In this document: positions 52,089 through 62,057 of the stretch, piece by piece
Position numbering within the stretch: position 1 is the stretch's first letter
How the letters are laid out: each line of letters opens with the position of its first letter
NCBI GenBank assembly: GCA_947174805.1
Contig: CAMWKH010000015.1
Span: 1 to 63,269 of the forward strand
Direction: 5' to 3'
DNA from: an uncultured Roseburia sp.
GTDB taxonomy: Bacteria > Bacillota > Clostridia > Lachnospirales > Lachnospiraceae
Length of the DNA: 63,269 nt
The notes under the pieces: model-generated
Told to the model about the DNA's origin: nothing
The model's database searches: none
The model's input: the letters and a program-made list of their open reading frames with translations, nothing else
Translations under genes and position numbers: made by a program

Positions 52089-53578
52089 TGGCTGATTTGG
52101 CAAAGGCAAATAAGTATCAAAAAGAAAACCGAATTGATAAAAGGGAAAAGCCCATATTTCATGTGACACCGCCGGTAGGCTGGATGAACGACCCCAACGG
52201 ATTTTCCATCTTTCAGGGAAAAATCCATTTGTTTTACCAGTATCATCCGTATCGTGATGTGTGGGGCCCCATGCACTGGGGACACTGCATTTCAGAGGAT
52301 TTTATAAGATGGAAGGAACTTCCCCCAGCCATGGCGCCGGATATGGATTATGACGCTGCCGGATGTTTTTCCGGCAGTGCCATAGAGACAGAAGAAGGCC
52401 ACGCTTTGCTCTACACCGGAGTGATGGAAAAGGAGAGGACAGATGGGACAAAAGAGATTGTCCAACAACAGTGTCTGGCTATAGGAGATGGCATTACCTA
52501 TGAAAAAGTCAGCATCAATCCGGTGATTTCCTTCGGGCAGCTTCCAGATGGATTTTCCAGGGAAGATTTCAGGGATCCAAAAGTCTGGCGGGAAAAGGAG
52601 ACTTATTACTTGGCAGCGGGAAATATCAATGGCCAGGGGAATGGCCAGGTGATTCTATTTGAGTCAGAGGATTTGAGGGAATGGCGGTATGTGTCTGTAC
52701 TGGCAGACAATCAGGGGAAATATGGGAGAATGTGGGAATGTCCAGACTTTTTTCCGTTAGGACAGAAAGATGTTTTAGTTGTTTCTCCCCAGGATATGCA
52801 GGCGGACGAAACAGAATTCCACAATGGAAACCAGGCTGTCGCTTTGATTGGGGTATATGACAGGAAACAGTATCGTCTGCTGGAAGAACAGGTGATTTCC
52901 CTTGATTATGGAACAGATTTTTATGCCCCCCAGACGGTGGAGACGGAGGATGGACGGCGGGTTATGATTGCATGGATGCAGTCATGGGATATGAATATCA
53001 AGCCGGCAGGGCAGAAGTGGTGTGGAATGATGACCATACCAAGACAGTTGGAACTGCGGGACAATACATTGTACCAGAAGCCGGTAAAGGAACTGGAGAA
53101 ATACCGTAGAGATCCGGTTGTATATACTGGCAGGGAAATTTCCGGAACATGTATGCTGCCGGATATCCGGGGGCGGATACTGGATTTGACGGTGGAATTA
53201 CTGGAGGGAGACTTTCGGGAGTTTACGGTTTCCTTTGCGGCAAATGAGAAATTTCATACCAGTTTCCGTTATATCCGTGATACCCAGACCATTGAATTTG
53301 ACCGGACTTACTGCGGCATGGTAAGGGATGCGGTATGCCAGAGGAAGATGAAAATAAAAAAGGTGGAGAGAACGCTGAAACTTCGGTTTCTCTTAGACAG
53401 GTTTTCTGTAGAGTTGTTTGTAAATGACGGGGCACAGGCATTTACTTCCACCTTTTATACGCCTCTTGAGGCAGAGGATATTATATTCCAGTGTGATAAG
53501 AAAGCCATGATAAATGTAGAAAAATATACTATTTTATTGGATGGGGAAGAGGGGGAGGATTTGTGTGAAAGAATATGA
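52088..53578 (+). CDS. GH32 sucrose-6-phosphate hydrolase/beta-fructosidase, intracellular
   Basis: The 496-residue enzyme starts at ATG 52088 (GTG 52085 is possible), overlapping the ATPase stop. The five-bladed propeller carries the nucleophile in WMNDPNG, the transition-state FRDPKVW and the acid/base Glu in WECPDFF. A C-terminal beta-sandwich (about 350-496) follows. There is no signal peptide, so it acts on imported sugar. It releases fructose from sucrose or short fructo-oligosaccharides. An ABC importer delivers unphosphorylated sugar, so free sucrose/FOS is more likely than sucrose-6-phosphate. Confidence 0.94.
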   Translation: MADLAKANKYQKENRIDKREKPIFHVTPPVGWMNDPNGFSIFQGKIHLFYQYHPYRDVWGPMHWGHCISEDFIRWKELPPAMAPDMDYDAAGCFSGSAIETEEGHALLYTGVMEKERTDGTKEIVQQQCLAIGDGITYEKVSINPVISFGQLPDGFSREDFRDPKVWREKETYYLAAGNINGQGNGQVILFESEDLREWRYVSVLADNQGKYGRMWECPDFFPLGQKDVLVVSPQDMQADETEFHNGNQAVALIGVYDRKQYRLLEEQVISLDYGTDFYAPQTVETEDGRRVMIAWMQSWDMNIKPAGQKWCGMMTIPRQLELRDNTLYQKPVKELEKYRRDPVVYTGREISGTCMLPDIRGRILDLTVELLEGDFREFTVSFAANEKFHTSFRYIRDTQTIEFDRTYCGMVRDAVCQRKMKIKKVERTLKLRFLLDRFSVELFVNDGAQAFTSTFYTPLEAEDIIFQCDKKAMINVEKYTILLDGEEGEDLCERI

Positions 53579-54533
53579 TGTAGTCGCTATGGGAGAATTA
53601 CTGGTAGATTTTACGGAAAACGGTGTGAGCGCACAGATGAATCCCATATTTGAAGGGAATCCGGGAGGAGCCCCCTGCAATGTGCTGTCCATGCTGCAAA
53701 AACTTGGATGCAAAACAGCATTTATCGGAAAGGTGGGGAGGGATTCCTTTGGAAAAATGCTGCGGGATGTTGTGGCCCAGCAGGGGATTGATATTAAAAA
53801 CCTGATCATGGATGAGAAGGTGCCCACAACGCTGGCATTTGTGCAAACGGCGCCAGATGGGGACCGGAGTTTTTCTTTCTACCGGAACCCAGGAGCAGAT
53901 ATGATGTTGGGGACAGGGGATGTTGATGTCTCACTTTTGCAAAATACCCGCCTTTTTCACTTTGGAAGCCTGTCTATGACGGCCCGGGGGATAGAGGCGG
54001 CCACGAAACTGGCAATAAGTGAGGCAAAGAAAGCCAAAGCCCTGATATCCTTTGATCCGAATCTGCGTCCTCCCTTGTGGGACAGTCTGGATGCGGCAAA
54101 GGAGAAAATTGCTTACGGAATCAGCCAGTGCCATATTTTAAAGATTTCCGATGATGAGATTGATTTTTTTACAGGAACTACAGATATAGATGACGGGGTA
54201 TCAAAAATACAGAAGAAGTACCACACCCCCTTGATTTTTGCTACCATGGGAAAAAGGGGGAGCAGGGCCTATCATAACGGAATAAGAGTGGAGTGTGAAC
54301 CATTTTTAAATGAAAATACAATAGAAACCACGGGCGCCGGAGATACCTTTATGGCATGTGTATTGCAGGGGATTTTGAAATATGGACTGGATGGGCTGGA
54401 TACACAGAAATTGTATCATATGCTGGAGTTTGCAAATGCGGCATCTTCTATCATCACAACGAGGAAAGGGGCGCTAAAGGTCATGCCAGAGGAACGTGAT
54501 GTCTGGAATTTTATAAGGGAGAAAAAAGGGTAA
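53565..54533 (+). CDS. Fructokinase, PfkB family
   Basis: The start is GTG 53565, 6 nt after GGGGGAGG, overlapping the GH32 gene by 14 nt. The 322-residue ribokinase-fold enzyme shows NPGGAPCNVLSMLQKLG, DPNLRPPLW and the catalytic TTGAGDTFMACVLQGIL. It phosphorylates fructose released by the GH32 enzyme to fructose 6-phosphate, the entry point to glycolysis. It is the last gene of the operon. Confidence 0.92.
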   Translation: MKEYDVVAMGELLVDFTENGVSAQMNPIFEGNPGGAPCNVLSMLQKLGCKTAFIGKVGRDSFGKMLRDVVAQQGIDIKNLIMDEKVPTTLAFVQTAPDGDRSFSFYRNPGADMMLGTGDVDVSLLQNTRLFHFGSLSMTARGIEAATKLAISEAKKAKALISFDPNLRPPLWDSLDAAKEKIAYGISQCHILKISDDEIDFFTGTTDIDDGVSKIQKKYHTPLIFATMGKRGSRAYHNGIRVECEPFLNENTIETTGAGDTFMACVLQGILKYGLDGLDTQKLYHMLEFANAASSIITTRKGALKVMPEERDVWNFIREKKG

Positions 54534-54581
54534 AAAAATCCTGTCTACAGGGCCAATCGCCACTATAGACAGGATTTTTTT
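54532..54581. terminator. Bidirectional terminator
   Basis: A perfect 16-bp stem (seven A then TCCTGTCTA, with TAGACAGGA then seven T) encloses an 18-nt loop. It ends the sugar operon on the plus strand and the large activase gene on the minus strand. Confidence 0.93.
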
Positions 54582-54598
54582 CATCGGTGTTTTATTAT

Positions 54599-57500
54599 TT
54601 ATTGATAACTGTGCGCGCCCACTTTCGCCGTATCCGCCTGCTGCATCACCTTCATGGTTTTTGAATTGCTCTGAAGATTTAAGTTTTTCTGGGCGGTGGA
54701 GAGCATAAGTTTAATACGGTTTAACTGATTTACCTCACTGGCTCCCGGGTCGTAGTCTATGGCTACGATATTGGCCAGGGGATGTTCTTTCCGAAGCTCT
54801 TTTATTACCCCTTTGCCCACCACATGGTTAGGCAGGCAGCCGAAGGGCTGTGTGCACACAATATTGTTTGTGCCGCTTTCGATTAACTCTAACATTTCCC
54901 CGGTTAAAAACCACCCTTCCCCGGTTTGGTTTCCCAGAGATACAATGTGGGAGGCGTACCCTGCAAGAGTTTCTATTCGGGCAGGGGGATTAAAATGCCT
55001 GCTCTCTTCAAAGGCCGCTCTGGCGGCGCTTCTTTCCCATTCCAAAAAGCGTATGCCAAGTTTGGCAATTCGGGCAGCCTTCTTGTTTTTTCCCAGATGT
55101 TCGGTCTGGAAAATCTGGTTGTAAAAGCAGTACAGCAGAAAGTCCGTCAAGTCCGGAACCACAGCTTCCGCCCCTTCCGCCTCCAACAGCTCCACCAGGT
55201 AATTGTTTGCTGCCGGGAGGAATTTTACCAAAATTTCACCCACAACTCCCACTTTTGGTTTTTTCTCATTTTTCATGGGGAGGGAGTCAAAGTCTTTGAT
55301 AATTTCCCGGCACAGGCTGTTAAATTTCCGGTGGGAGAGCATTTTCTTCTGGGAGATAAATGCAATTACCTTTTTCTTCCACTTTTCATGGAGTGCGTTG
55401 GCGGAGCCTTTTACTTCCTCATAGGGCCTGGTGCGGTAAAGGCACCGCATAAAAATGTCGCCAAATTCCAGGGCGTAAAGCCCATGCTGGATTAAAGGCA
55501 GGGTTAGTTTGAAGCCGGGATTTTTTTCTAAGCCGCTTAAGTTAATGGAGATTACCGGTACATGGGCGTATCCGGCCTTTTCCAAGGCCCGGCGGATAAA
55601 TCCGATATAGTTTGATGCCCGGCATCCTCCCCCTGTCTGGGATATGAGCACAGCGGTTTTTTCCATGTCATATTTTCCGGACAAAACTGCGTCCATAATC
55701 TGTCCCACCACCATAAGGGAGGGGTAGCATGCGTCGTTGTTTACATATTTTAAACCTACGTCCACGGCAGAGCGGTTGTCATTTCCTAGGACAACCAGGT
55801 TGTAACCTGCAGAACGGAAAGCCGGCTCTAAAAGCTCAAAGTGTATGGGGGACATCTGGGGGCAGAGGATGGTGTAGTTTTTCCTCATTTCCTCCGTAAA
55901 TACAACCCGGTTAAAGCTGGAGGGAATAATTTTTCTGTTTTCTTCCCGTTCCTTCTTTTCCCTCACCCGTATGGCGGCTAAAAGGGAGCGGATTCGGATT
56001 CTTGCTGCCCCTAAGTTGTTTACCTCATCTATTTTTAAGCAGGTATAAATTTTCCCGGATTTGCCCAAAATGTCGCTGACGCAGTCTGTTGTCACGGCAT
56101 CCAGCCCGCAGCCAAAGGAATTCAACTGAATGAAATCCAGGTTGTTCTGGGTTTTTACAAAGTTAGCTGCGGCGTAGAGCCTGGAGTGGTACATCCACTG
56201 GTCCATAACGATTAAGGGCCGTTCCACCTGATGCAGGTGGGACACGGCATCCTCGGTGAGCACTGCCAGGCCGTAGGAGGTGATCAGTTCCGGAATTCCA
56301 TGGTTAATCTCTGGATCTGCATGGTAGGGGCGGCCGGCTAAGACGATGCCGCGTTTTCCGGTGTCCTTTAAATATTCTAAAACCTCCTCCCCTTTCTTTT
56401 GCATTTCTTTTCGCACAGCAGCCATTTCCGCCCATCCTTTGGCTGCGGCTGCGGAGATTTCTTCTTTGGGAATGGAAAACTCTTCCGTAAAAGTTTTTAT
56501 CAGCTCTTCGATAAGCGCCTCCTTATTTCCAAAGGTGTAGAAAGGATTTAAGAAACGCATCTGTCCCGATGTGATTTCATCTACATTGTTTTTAATATTT
56601 TCGGAATAGGAAGTTACAATGGGGCAGTTGTAGTGGTTGTTGGAGTCAGGAAACTCGTTCCGCTCAAAGGGGATGCAGGGGTAAAAAATAAAGTCCGGTT
56701 TTTTCCTTATAAGCCAGGAAATATGCCCGTGGGCAAGTTTGGCCGGATAACACTCCGATTCGCTGGGAATGGAGTCAATGCCCATCTCGTAAACTTTCCT
56801 TGTGGACTGGGGGGAGAGAAGGACGCGGAACTTCAACTCTTTAAAAAATACGGCCCAGAAGGGATAGTTTTCGTACATATTAAGCACCCTTGGAATTCCC
56901 ACGGTTCCCCGGACAGCTTCTTCTTTGGCCAGGGGCGGGTAGGCAAATATTCTGCGATTTTTAAATGCAAAGAGATTCGGAAGCTCCTCTTTTTTCACCT
57001 CTTCCCCAAGGCCACGTTCACAGCGGTTTCCCGTAATATATTTTCTGTCCCCGGAAAAATGGTTGATGGTAAGGAGACAGTGGTTGGTACATTTTTGGCA
57101 TCTGGTAAGCTCCGTCTCAAAGGTGAGGCTGTTAATCTCATCAATGGAAAGCATATGGCTTTCAGGGTTCTCCTCATAGCGCTCCTTTGCGATTAAGGCT
57201 GCGCCAAATGCCCCCATAATCCCTGCAATATCCGGGCGGATGACCTGACAGCCGGAAATCTGTTCAAAACTCCGCAAAACAGCGTCGTTGTAAAAAGTGC
57301 CTCCCTGGACAACGATATGCTCTCCCAAATCCTTGGCGTCTGAGAGCTTAATCACTTTAAAAAGGGCATTTTTGATGACTGAGTAGGCAAGGCCGGAGGA
57401 GATATCCGCCACGCTTGCCCCCTCTTTTTGGGCCTGCTTTACTTTGCTGTTCATAAATACGGTACACCGGGTCCCAAGGTCAATGGGATTTTGGGCAAAC

Positions 57501-58921
57501 AAAGCCTCTTTTGCGAAATCCTGCACAGAATAATTTAAGGATTTGGCAAAGGTTTCGATAAAAGAACCGCATCCGCTGGAACATGCCTCATTTAACTGCA
57601 CGCTGTCTATGGTCTGATTTTTGATTTTGATGCATTTCATATCCTGCCCGCCGATATCTAAAATACAGTCTACCTTTGGGTTAAAAAATGCGGCGGCATA
57701 GTAGTGGGCAACAGTTTCCACTTCCCCTTCGTCTAAGATTAAAGCAGACTTTAACAAGGCTTCACCGTATCCGGTGGAGCAGGAATGGGCGATTTTTGCC
57801 CCCTGGGGAAGTTTGCTGTATATTTCTTTTATAAATCCTATGGCGGCGGTTAAGGGACTGCCGTTGTTGTTCTGGTAATTGGAATATAAAAGAGAGCCGT
57901 CCTCGCCGATTAAAGCAATTTTTGTGGTGGTGCTTCCGGCGTCAATTCCCAGATAACAATTTCCCTGGTATGTAGAAATATCCCCTGTCTTTACATTTTT
58001 CCCCTGATGGCGCTTTAAAAATGCGTCATACTCCTCCTGGTGGGCAAAGAGGGGTTCCATTCTTGCAACCTCAAATTCCATGTGGAGTTCATGGGATAAT
58101 TTTTCTTTTAATTCTCCAAGGCTTGTTATGGATTCCGGTTTACAGTTTAAGGCGGAACCAATGGCGGCAAAGAGGTGGGAGTGTTCCGGGGCTATGGTGT
58201 GCTCCTCATCCAGTTTTAAGGTGCGGATAAATGCGGCTTTTAATTCGGAGAGGAAGTGCAAAGGCCCTCCAAGAAATGCCACATGCCCCCGGATGGGTTT
58301 CCCGCAGGCAAGGCCGCTGATGGTCTGATTTACCACCGCCTGGAATATGGAGGCGGACAAATCTTCCCTAGTGGCCCCCTCGTTAATCAGAGGCTGGATA
58401 TCTGTCTTTGCAAATACCCCGCATCTGGCTGCGATAGGGTAGATTTCCTTGTAATCCTTTGCATATTCGTTTAACCCCGCCGCATCCGTCTGAATCAGAG
58501 ATGCCATCTGGTCGATAAAGGATCCTGTACCTCCGGCACAGATGCCGTTCATACGCTGTTCCACATTGCCGTTTTCAAAATAAATAATTTTGGCGTCCTC
58601 CCCTCCAAGCTCAATGGCTACGTCTGTCTGGGGGGCATAGTCGGAAAGGGCAGTGGAGACTGCCACAACTTCCTGGACAAATGGTATCTCAAGATGTTTG
58701 GCAAGGGTCAGTCCGCCGGAGCCTGTTATCACGGGAGAAAGTTTTAAATCCCCCAGTTTTTCAAATGCTTTTGTTATGAGTCCGGATAGGGTTTCTCTGA
58801 TATTGGCAAAATGACGCTCGTAATCAGAAAACAGAACCTTATTTTTTTCATCCAGAACTGCAACTTTTACAGTGGTGCTTCCAATGTCAACACCAAGTTT
58901 GTTTACATGATTTTTTTCCAT
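54599..58921 (-). CDS. Multidomain 2-hydroxyacyl-CoA dehydratase activase/reductase-like protein
   Basis: ATG 58921 ([16 protein letters not shown]) lies 7 nt after AAGGTGA, giving 1,440 residues. Two ASKHA ATPase/activase domains come first: one with [13 protein letters not shown] and [12 protein letters not shown], one with [13 protein letters not shown] and [12 protein letters not shown], where the paired Cys would bridge a 4Fe-4S cluster. A Cys cluster (RCQKCTNHC) and a DUF2229-like region ([11 protein letters not shown]) follow. The C-terminal ~450 residues resemble HgdB/double-cubane-cluster proteins, with conserved Cys in GGGCRASNY and [10 protein letters not shown]. In the family, ATP-driven electron injection activates a low-potential Fe-S reductase; the substrate here is unknown. 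Confidence 0.9.
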   Translation of the reverse strand: MEKNHVNKLGVDIGSTTVKVAVLDEKNKVLFSDYERHFANIRETLSGLITKAFEKLGDLKLSPVITGSGGLTLAKHLEIPFVQEVVAVSTALSDYAPQTDVAIELGGEDAKIIYFENGNVEQRMNGICAGGTGSFIDQMASLIQTDAAGLNEYAKDYKEIYPIAARCGVFAKTDIQPLINEGATREDLSASIFQAVVNQTISGLACGKPIRGHVAFLGGPLHFLSELKAAFIRTLKLDEEHTIAPEHSHLFAAIGSALNCKPESITSLGELKEKLSHELHMEFEVARMEPLFAHQEEYDAFLKRHQGKNVKTGDISTYQGNCYLGIDAGSTTTKIALIGEDGSLLYSNYQNNNGSPLTAAIGFIKEIYSKLPQGAKIAHSCSTGYGEALLKSALILDEGEVETVAHYYAAAFFNPKVDCILDIGGQDMKCIKIKNQTIDSVQLNEACSSGCGSFIETFAKSLNYSVQDFAKEALFAQNPIDLGTRCTVFMNSKVKQAQKEGASVADISSGLAYSVIKNALFKVIKLSDAKDLGEHIVVQGGTFYNDAVLRSFEQISGCQVIRPDIAGIMGAFGAALIAKERYEENPESHMLSIDEINSLTFETELTRCQKCTNHCLLTINHFSGDRKYITGNRCERGLGEEVKKEELPNLFAFKNRRIFAYPPLAKEEAVRGTVGIPRVLNMYENYPFWAVFFKELKFRVLLSPQSTRKVYEMGIDSIPSESECYPAKLAHGHISWLIRKKPDFIFYPCIPFERNEFPDSNNHYNCPIVTSYSENIKNNVDEITSGQMRFLNPFYTFGNKEALIEELIKTFTEEFSIPKEEISAAAAKGWAEMAAVRKEMQKKGEEVLEYLKDTGKRGIVLAGRPYHADPEINHGIPELITSYGLAVLTEDAVSHLHQVERPLIVMDQWMYHSRLYAAANFVKTQNNLDFIQLNSFGCGLDAVTTDCVSDILGKSGKIYTCLKIDEVNNLGAARIRIRSLLAAIRVREKKEREENRKIIPSSFNRVVFTEEMRKNYTILCPQMSPIHFELLEPAFRSAGYNLVVLGNDNRSAVDVGLKYVNNDACYPSLMVVGQIMDAVLSGKYDMEKTAVLISQTGGGCRASNYIGFIRRALEKAGYAHVPVISINLSGLEKNPGFKLTLPLIQHGLYALEFGDIFMRCLYRTRPYEEVKGSANALHEKWKKKVIAFISQKKMLSHRKFNSLCREIIKDFDSLPMKNEKKPKVGVVGEILVKFLPAANNYLVELLEAEGAEAVVPDLTDFLLYCFYNQIFQTEHLGKNKKAARIAKLGIRFLEWERSAARAAFEESRHFNPPARIETLAGYASHIVSLGNQTGEGWFLTGEMLELIESGTNNIVCTQPFGCLPNHVVGKGVIKELRKEHPLANIVAIDYDPGASEVNQLNRIKLMLSTAQKNLNLQSNSKTMKVMQQADTAKVGAHSYQ

Positions 58922-58983
58922 GATCAATTCACCTTTTATTGTTTTATGATTTCCTATTATAATATATGCCTGAAAATTCTAGT

Positions 58984-58995
58984 TACAACGTTGTA
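58984..58995. promoter_or_regulatory. Palindrome upstream of the activase gene
   Basis: TACAACGTTGTA is a perfect 12-bp palindrome ~60 nt upstream of the activase start, and its minus-strand reading contains a TTGTAA -35 candidate. The 259-bp spacer to the LysM gene otherwise contains an open but unconvincing reading frame without a proper start. Confidence 0.4.
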
Positions 58996-59113
58996 TTATA
59001 CGACAGGAGGCGACAAATTACAAATACAATTTTTTGGAAAACAGGAAGAATTGATAAATTATATACAAACCGAGAGAAATTCATTAAGCTGTGTAATAAA
59101 AAAATCAGGGGTT

Positions 59114-59142
59114 GTGGCAGGAAACAGGAAATGGAATATAAT
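59114..59142 (+). promoter_or_regulatory. Candidate promoter of the LysM gene
   Basis: GTGGCA (59114-59119), 17 nt, TATAAT (59137-59142), 38 nt before the TTG start. The -10 is perfect and the -35 moderate. Confidence 0.45.
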
Positions 59143-59180
59143 AAAAGGAATAGATACCACAATCTCTCGGGAGGTAAAAG

Positions 59181-59399
59181 TTGCAGGATCAGGGGAATAT
59201 GAATATGATGCAGCAGTGCAGGGGAATTATCCATATTATACAAAAAGGAGATACACTTTACCAGTTGAGTAAAAAATACCATGTCAGCGTGACGAAAATT
59301 ATGTATGCCAATCCCTATGTAGATATTTATAATCTCACCATCGGGGATGAATTGTGTATACCTGTTTCCATGAGAAATCCTTTAGGGGACAGGATGTAG
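59181..59399 (+). CDS. Small LysM-domain protein, 72 residues
   Basis: TTG 59181 is set 6 nt after GGGAGG. Residues ~16-61 (IIHIIQKGDTLYQLSKKYHVSVTKIMYANPYVDIYNLTIGDELCIP) form a single complete LysM domain, a peptidoglycan- or chitin-oligosaccharide-binding fold. No signal peptide or membrane segment is present. Small LysM proteins without a leader occur in spore coats and in cytosolic partners; neither role can be shown here. A terminator follows directly. Confidence 0.8.
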   Translation: MQDQGNMNMMQQCRGIIHIIQKGDTLYQLSKKYHVSVTKIMYANPYVDIYNLTIGDELCIPVSMRNPLGDRM

Positions 59400-59418
59400 G
59401 ACACAAGAATTGTTCGGG

Positions 59419-59450
59419 AAACGGCGTAGCTTTCGGGCTATGCCGTTTTT
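59419..59450 (+). terminator. Terminator after the LysM gene
   Basis: A 12-bp stem (AAACGGCGTAGC with GCTATGCCGTTT, one G-T pair) is followed by TT and GGG. It probably marks the last stretch of core chromosome before mobile DNA. Confidence 0.75.
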
Positions 59451-59623
59451 GGGTTTGACAGACTGATGTTGGATAGTGCGGAGGGGAAATGAACCACTAT
59501 TCCCCCAAGTGGAGAAATACCCAACAATGATATTCCGCAATTCAAACTCCCGACAACCTATTCTTTTCCAAAATCATACGTCAGCTACCGCAAGCCGAGG
59601 ACAGTCAGTGCCAAACAGGGGGA

Positions 59624-59824
59624 ATGGGCAAGTTGAATGCTTATCTTGCGGATGTCGATAAACAGGCGGAGGAACGCTTTGAAAGGATTGTAGAACAGAT
59701 GAAGCAGGCACAGGGTATCACGGAACGCCTAAAGGCGAAAAATGCCTTAGAATGGGTTGGACAGATGAATAACATTCGAGCTTGTGCTATGGAGATTGTG
59801 GAGAGGGAAATTATATTCGCATAA
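59624..59824 (+). pseudogene. TnpV fragment (C-terminal part of a transposon-encoded protein)
   Basis: The 66 residues beginning MGKLNAYLADVDKQAEERFERIVEQMKQAQGITERLK and ending MNNIRACAMEIVEREIIFA match the C-terminal half of TnpV, a small protein carried by Clostridial mobilisable and conjugative transposons. The expected N-terminal half (about 60 residues) is missing. The 160 bases upstream (59460-59620) contain no matching frame and look rearranged. I therefore call it a remnant, although translation from the in-frame ATG behind GGGGGA is possible. Confidence 0.75.
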
Positions 59825-59888
59825 GTAGACAAGGCGGCAGGGAGTAAATTCTCTGTCGCTTATTTTTACTATATTTTCGTTACGAAGC

Positions 59889-59917
59889 TTGACAAAAATC
59901 TCTCCTTTTATTATAAT
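59889..59917 (+). promoter_or_regulatory. Promoter of the TetR-CPBP operon
   Basis: TTGACA (59889-59894), 17 nt, TATAAT (59912-59917): a full consensus promoter. Confidence 0.85.
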
Positions 59918-59920
59918 ATA

Positions 59921-59932
59921 TGTTATATAACA
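59921..59932. promoter_or_regulatory. Probable TetR operator
   Basis: TGTTATATAACA is a perfect 12-bp palindrome beginning 3 nt after the -10, so it covers the transcription start of the operon that encodes the TetR-type regulator. Autorepression is the simple reading. Confidence 0.6.
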
Positions 59933-59963
59933 ATAATTATAAAACGACAGAGAGGTGAAAAAT

Positions 59964-60530
59964 ATGCCACCAAAGGTGAAAATTACAAAAGAGATGATTA
60001 TAGATGCAGCATTTGAGATAGCACGAAGTGAGGGAGCAGAAAATATCAATGCACGAACTGTATCAAAAAAATTAGGCTGTTCCACTCAACCTGTTATGTA
60101 TCATTTTAAAACAATAGAGGAATTGAAAAAAACTGTATATGTTAAGGCAGATGAGTATCATTCCAAATATATAACTAATATTCAGAGTGAAAATCCGATG
60201 AAAGATATTGGACTGAATTATATACGCTTTGCTGAAACAGAAAAAAATTTGTTTCGGTTTCTATTTCAAACAAATGAGTTTATAGGAAAAAATATTTCTG
60301 AGTTGATAAATTCTGAAGAATTACAGCCTATTATAGCTATACTGAGTAAAGAAGTAGAGGTCAATACAGAGCAGGCGAAAACCATTTTCCGTTCATTATT
60401 CCTGATTGCACACGGATATGCAAGTATGTTTGCAAATAACGAAATAACCTATGACGAACAGACGATTATATCTGATTTAGACTTGGTATTTGACGGAACA
60501 GTTTATTCATTAAAAGTAGGAGGATTATAA
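59964..60530 (+). CDS. TetR/AcrR-family transcriptional regulator
   Basis: ATG 59964 (MPPKVKITKEMI) is 8 nt after GAGAGG, giving 188 residues. The N-terminal helix-turn-helix (KEMIIDAAFEIARSEGAENINARTVSKKLGCSTQPVMYHFKTIEELKKTVY) is classical, and the C-terminal ~135 residues form the ligand/dimer domain. Base composition is A/T-rich compared with the core genes. The TAA overlaps the next ATG, so it is coupled to the CPBP gene. Confidence 0.9.
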   Translation: MPPKVKITKEMIIDAAFEIARSEGAENINARTVSKKLGCSTQPVMYHFKTIEELKKTVYVKADEYHSKYITNIQSENPMKDIGLNYIRFAETEKNLFRFLFQTNEFIGKNISELINSEELQPIIAILSKEVEVNTEQAKTIFRSLFLIAHGYASMFANNEITYDEQTIISDLDLVFDGTVYSLKVGGL

Positions 60531-61273
60531 TGTATCGTTTATATAAGAAAAATGAATTAAATTTCTCATTGGTTTGGATTATTTCCTATGTTGTTTTGTT
60601 TAGTGTTGCTGACAGCTTTTCTGCTTCGCTTGGCATTGAAAAAATAATTGCTGCACCCGTTACTATAGTTTTTACATTGCTTCTTTTAGTTTTTGTGAGT
60701 AAACACAACTTAAAAGAAAAATACGGTCTGTGTTCTTTTAATGGAAGCCTTAGAAATTTCTTATATTTTACTCCGCTACTTCTAATTATGAGTATTAACC
60801 TATGGAATGGCGTTACGATGAAGCTGTCTGTTTTAGAAACTGTGTTATATATTTTAAGTATGCTCTGCGTTGGATTCATTGAAGAAATTATTTTTCGTGG
60901 ATTTCTGTTCAAAGCATTATACAATGATAATGTAAAGTTGGCGATTGTAATCTCAAGTGTTACTTTTGGAATTGGACATATTGTAAACTTACTGAACGGA
61001 AAAGATTTAATACCTACACTCTTACAAGTTTGTTATGCAATCGCAATAGGTTTTCTTTTTACAATTATTTTTTACAAAGGAAAGAGCCTTTTACCGTGTA
61101 TTATTGCACATAGTTTTGTAAATTCTTCAAGCGTTTTTGCTGTTGAAAATTCTTCAATGAAGTTTGATATTATTTCAAGTGCAGTATTATGTATTATTAG
61201 CTTAAGTTACGCACTGTGGATATTGAAAAAAACAAAACAATTTGATGAATATGAAAATAATGATAGGCGGTGA
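60530..61273 (+). CDS. CPBP-family intramembrane metalloprotease
   Basis: The 247-residue protein has seven to eight membrane segments and the ABI/CPBP motifs: EEIIFR at 118-123, a His in FGIGHIVN (~150) and HSFVNSS (~190), which form the intramembrane active site of CAAX-protease-like enzymes. Such proteins cleave membrane substrates and are sometimes linked to bacteriocin self-immunity. The A/T-rich gene overlaps the TetR gene by one base and is presumably controlled by it. Confidence 0.9.
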   Translation: MYRLYKKNELNFSLVWIISYVVLFSVADSFSASLGIEKIIAAPVTIVFTLLLLVFVSKHNLKEKYGLCSFNGSLRNFLYFTPLLLIMSINLWNGVTMKLSVLETVLYILSMLCVGFIEEIIFRGFLFKALYNDNVKLAIVISSVTFGIGHIVNLLNGKDLIPTLLQVCYAIAIGFLFTIIFYKGKSLLPCIIAHSFVNSSSVFAVENSSMKFDIISSAVLCIISLSYALWILKKTKQFDEYENNDRR

Positions 61274-61282
61274 TGATATTAT

Positions 61283-61452
61283 ATGCCAACTATTATTTCA
61301 GAATGGATATATTGCCCTGTCTGCGGCAATAAAACCCGTACTATGATACGGGAGATATGGAATTAAAAAACTTTCCTCTCTACTGTCCGAAATGTAAGCA
61401 GGAAACAATCATCAATGTTCAGGATATGAAAATTACACTTGCCCAATTTTAA
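61283..61452 (+). pseudogene. Cysteine-rich KTR-domain protein, frameshifted
   Basis: From ATG 61283 the frame reads MPTIISEWIYCPVCGNKTRTMIREIWN and then stops. In another frame, starting just before the stop, it continues DMELKNFPLYCPKCKQETIINVQDMKITLAQF to a TAA at 61450-61452. Joined, these recreate the KTR-domain protein (CPVCGNKTR ... ELKNFPLYCPKCKQET) typical of Tn916-like and related integrative elements. A single-base loss near 61350 best explains the break. The two CPxC zinc-ligand pairs are now on separate frames. Confidence 0.75.
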
Positions 61453-61595
61453 TTAATACGTTTTTATATGAGTTGGATAAAGCCCAGTTCAATACGTCCA
61501 ATATTTCTTTAGCGACAAGAAATACATAGTGCTAGAACCATGTAATATGGGGGATAAGCTGATTATGAGTAACTTGATTTTTAGGAGAAACATAG

Positions 61596-62057
61596 ATGAC
61601 AGAAATAATTGCATATGAAATGATATTTGATAAAACATTGGAGTATCGAAATGACATAATTTGTGTCCCATTTTTAAAAAGATACTGGAATGAATATATG
61701 AAAATATATAATGAATGTTTTTATAAAATGAGAAAAGCGTTAGAAGTGGAACCAATAAATTTTTATTATGATTATTCTCAAGTCAAAGATAAAATAAATG
61801 ATATTTTCCTTTATTTGAAAAATGGAGAAATAATAGGTGCAATATCTTGCTATGGAAATGAGTTAGATGATTTAATAGTTGAGAAATCGTTTCAAGGACA
61901 AGGTATAGGACAAAAATTGTTATTATGGGGAATGAATCATATAAAAGAACAAGGCTATGAAGAAATTATTCTGCATGTAGCTGAATGGAATCAAAATGCA
62001 GTAAAATTGTATTTGAAAAATGGATTTAGTATTAAGAAAAAGGGAAGAGTGCGTTAA
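61596..62057 (+). CDS. GNAT-family N-acetyltransferase
   Basis: The 153-residue protein carries motif A VEKSFQGQGIGQKLLLWGMNHIKEQGY and motif B LHVAEWNQNAVKLYLKNGF. The substrate is unknown. The gene is strongly A/T-rich, in keeping with the mobile segment, and has TTAGGAG before ATG 61596. The 143-nt gap before it contains nothing I recognise. Confidence 0.85.
   Translation: MTEIIAYEMIFDKTLEYRNDIICVPFLKRYWNEYMKIYNECFYKMRKALEVEPINFYYDYSQVKDKINDIFLYLKNGEIIGAISCYGNELDDLIVEKSFQGQGIGQKLLLWGMNHIKEQGYEEIILHVAEWNQNAVKLYLKNGFSIKKKGRVR

Noticed and set aside
54926..55495. Plus-strand open frames within the large activase gene
   Set aside because: They are antisense shadows of a conserved multidomain protein and carry no recognisable domain.
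58811..59272. A 153-codon open frame on the plus strand overlapping the activase gene start
   Set aside because: Its first part is antisense to the activase, it has no credible start after that, and its end overlaps the better supported LysM gene in another frame.
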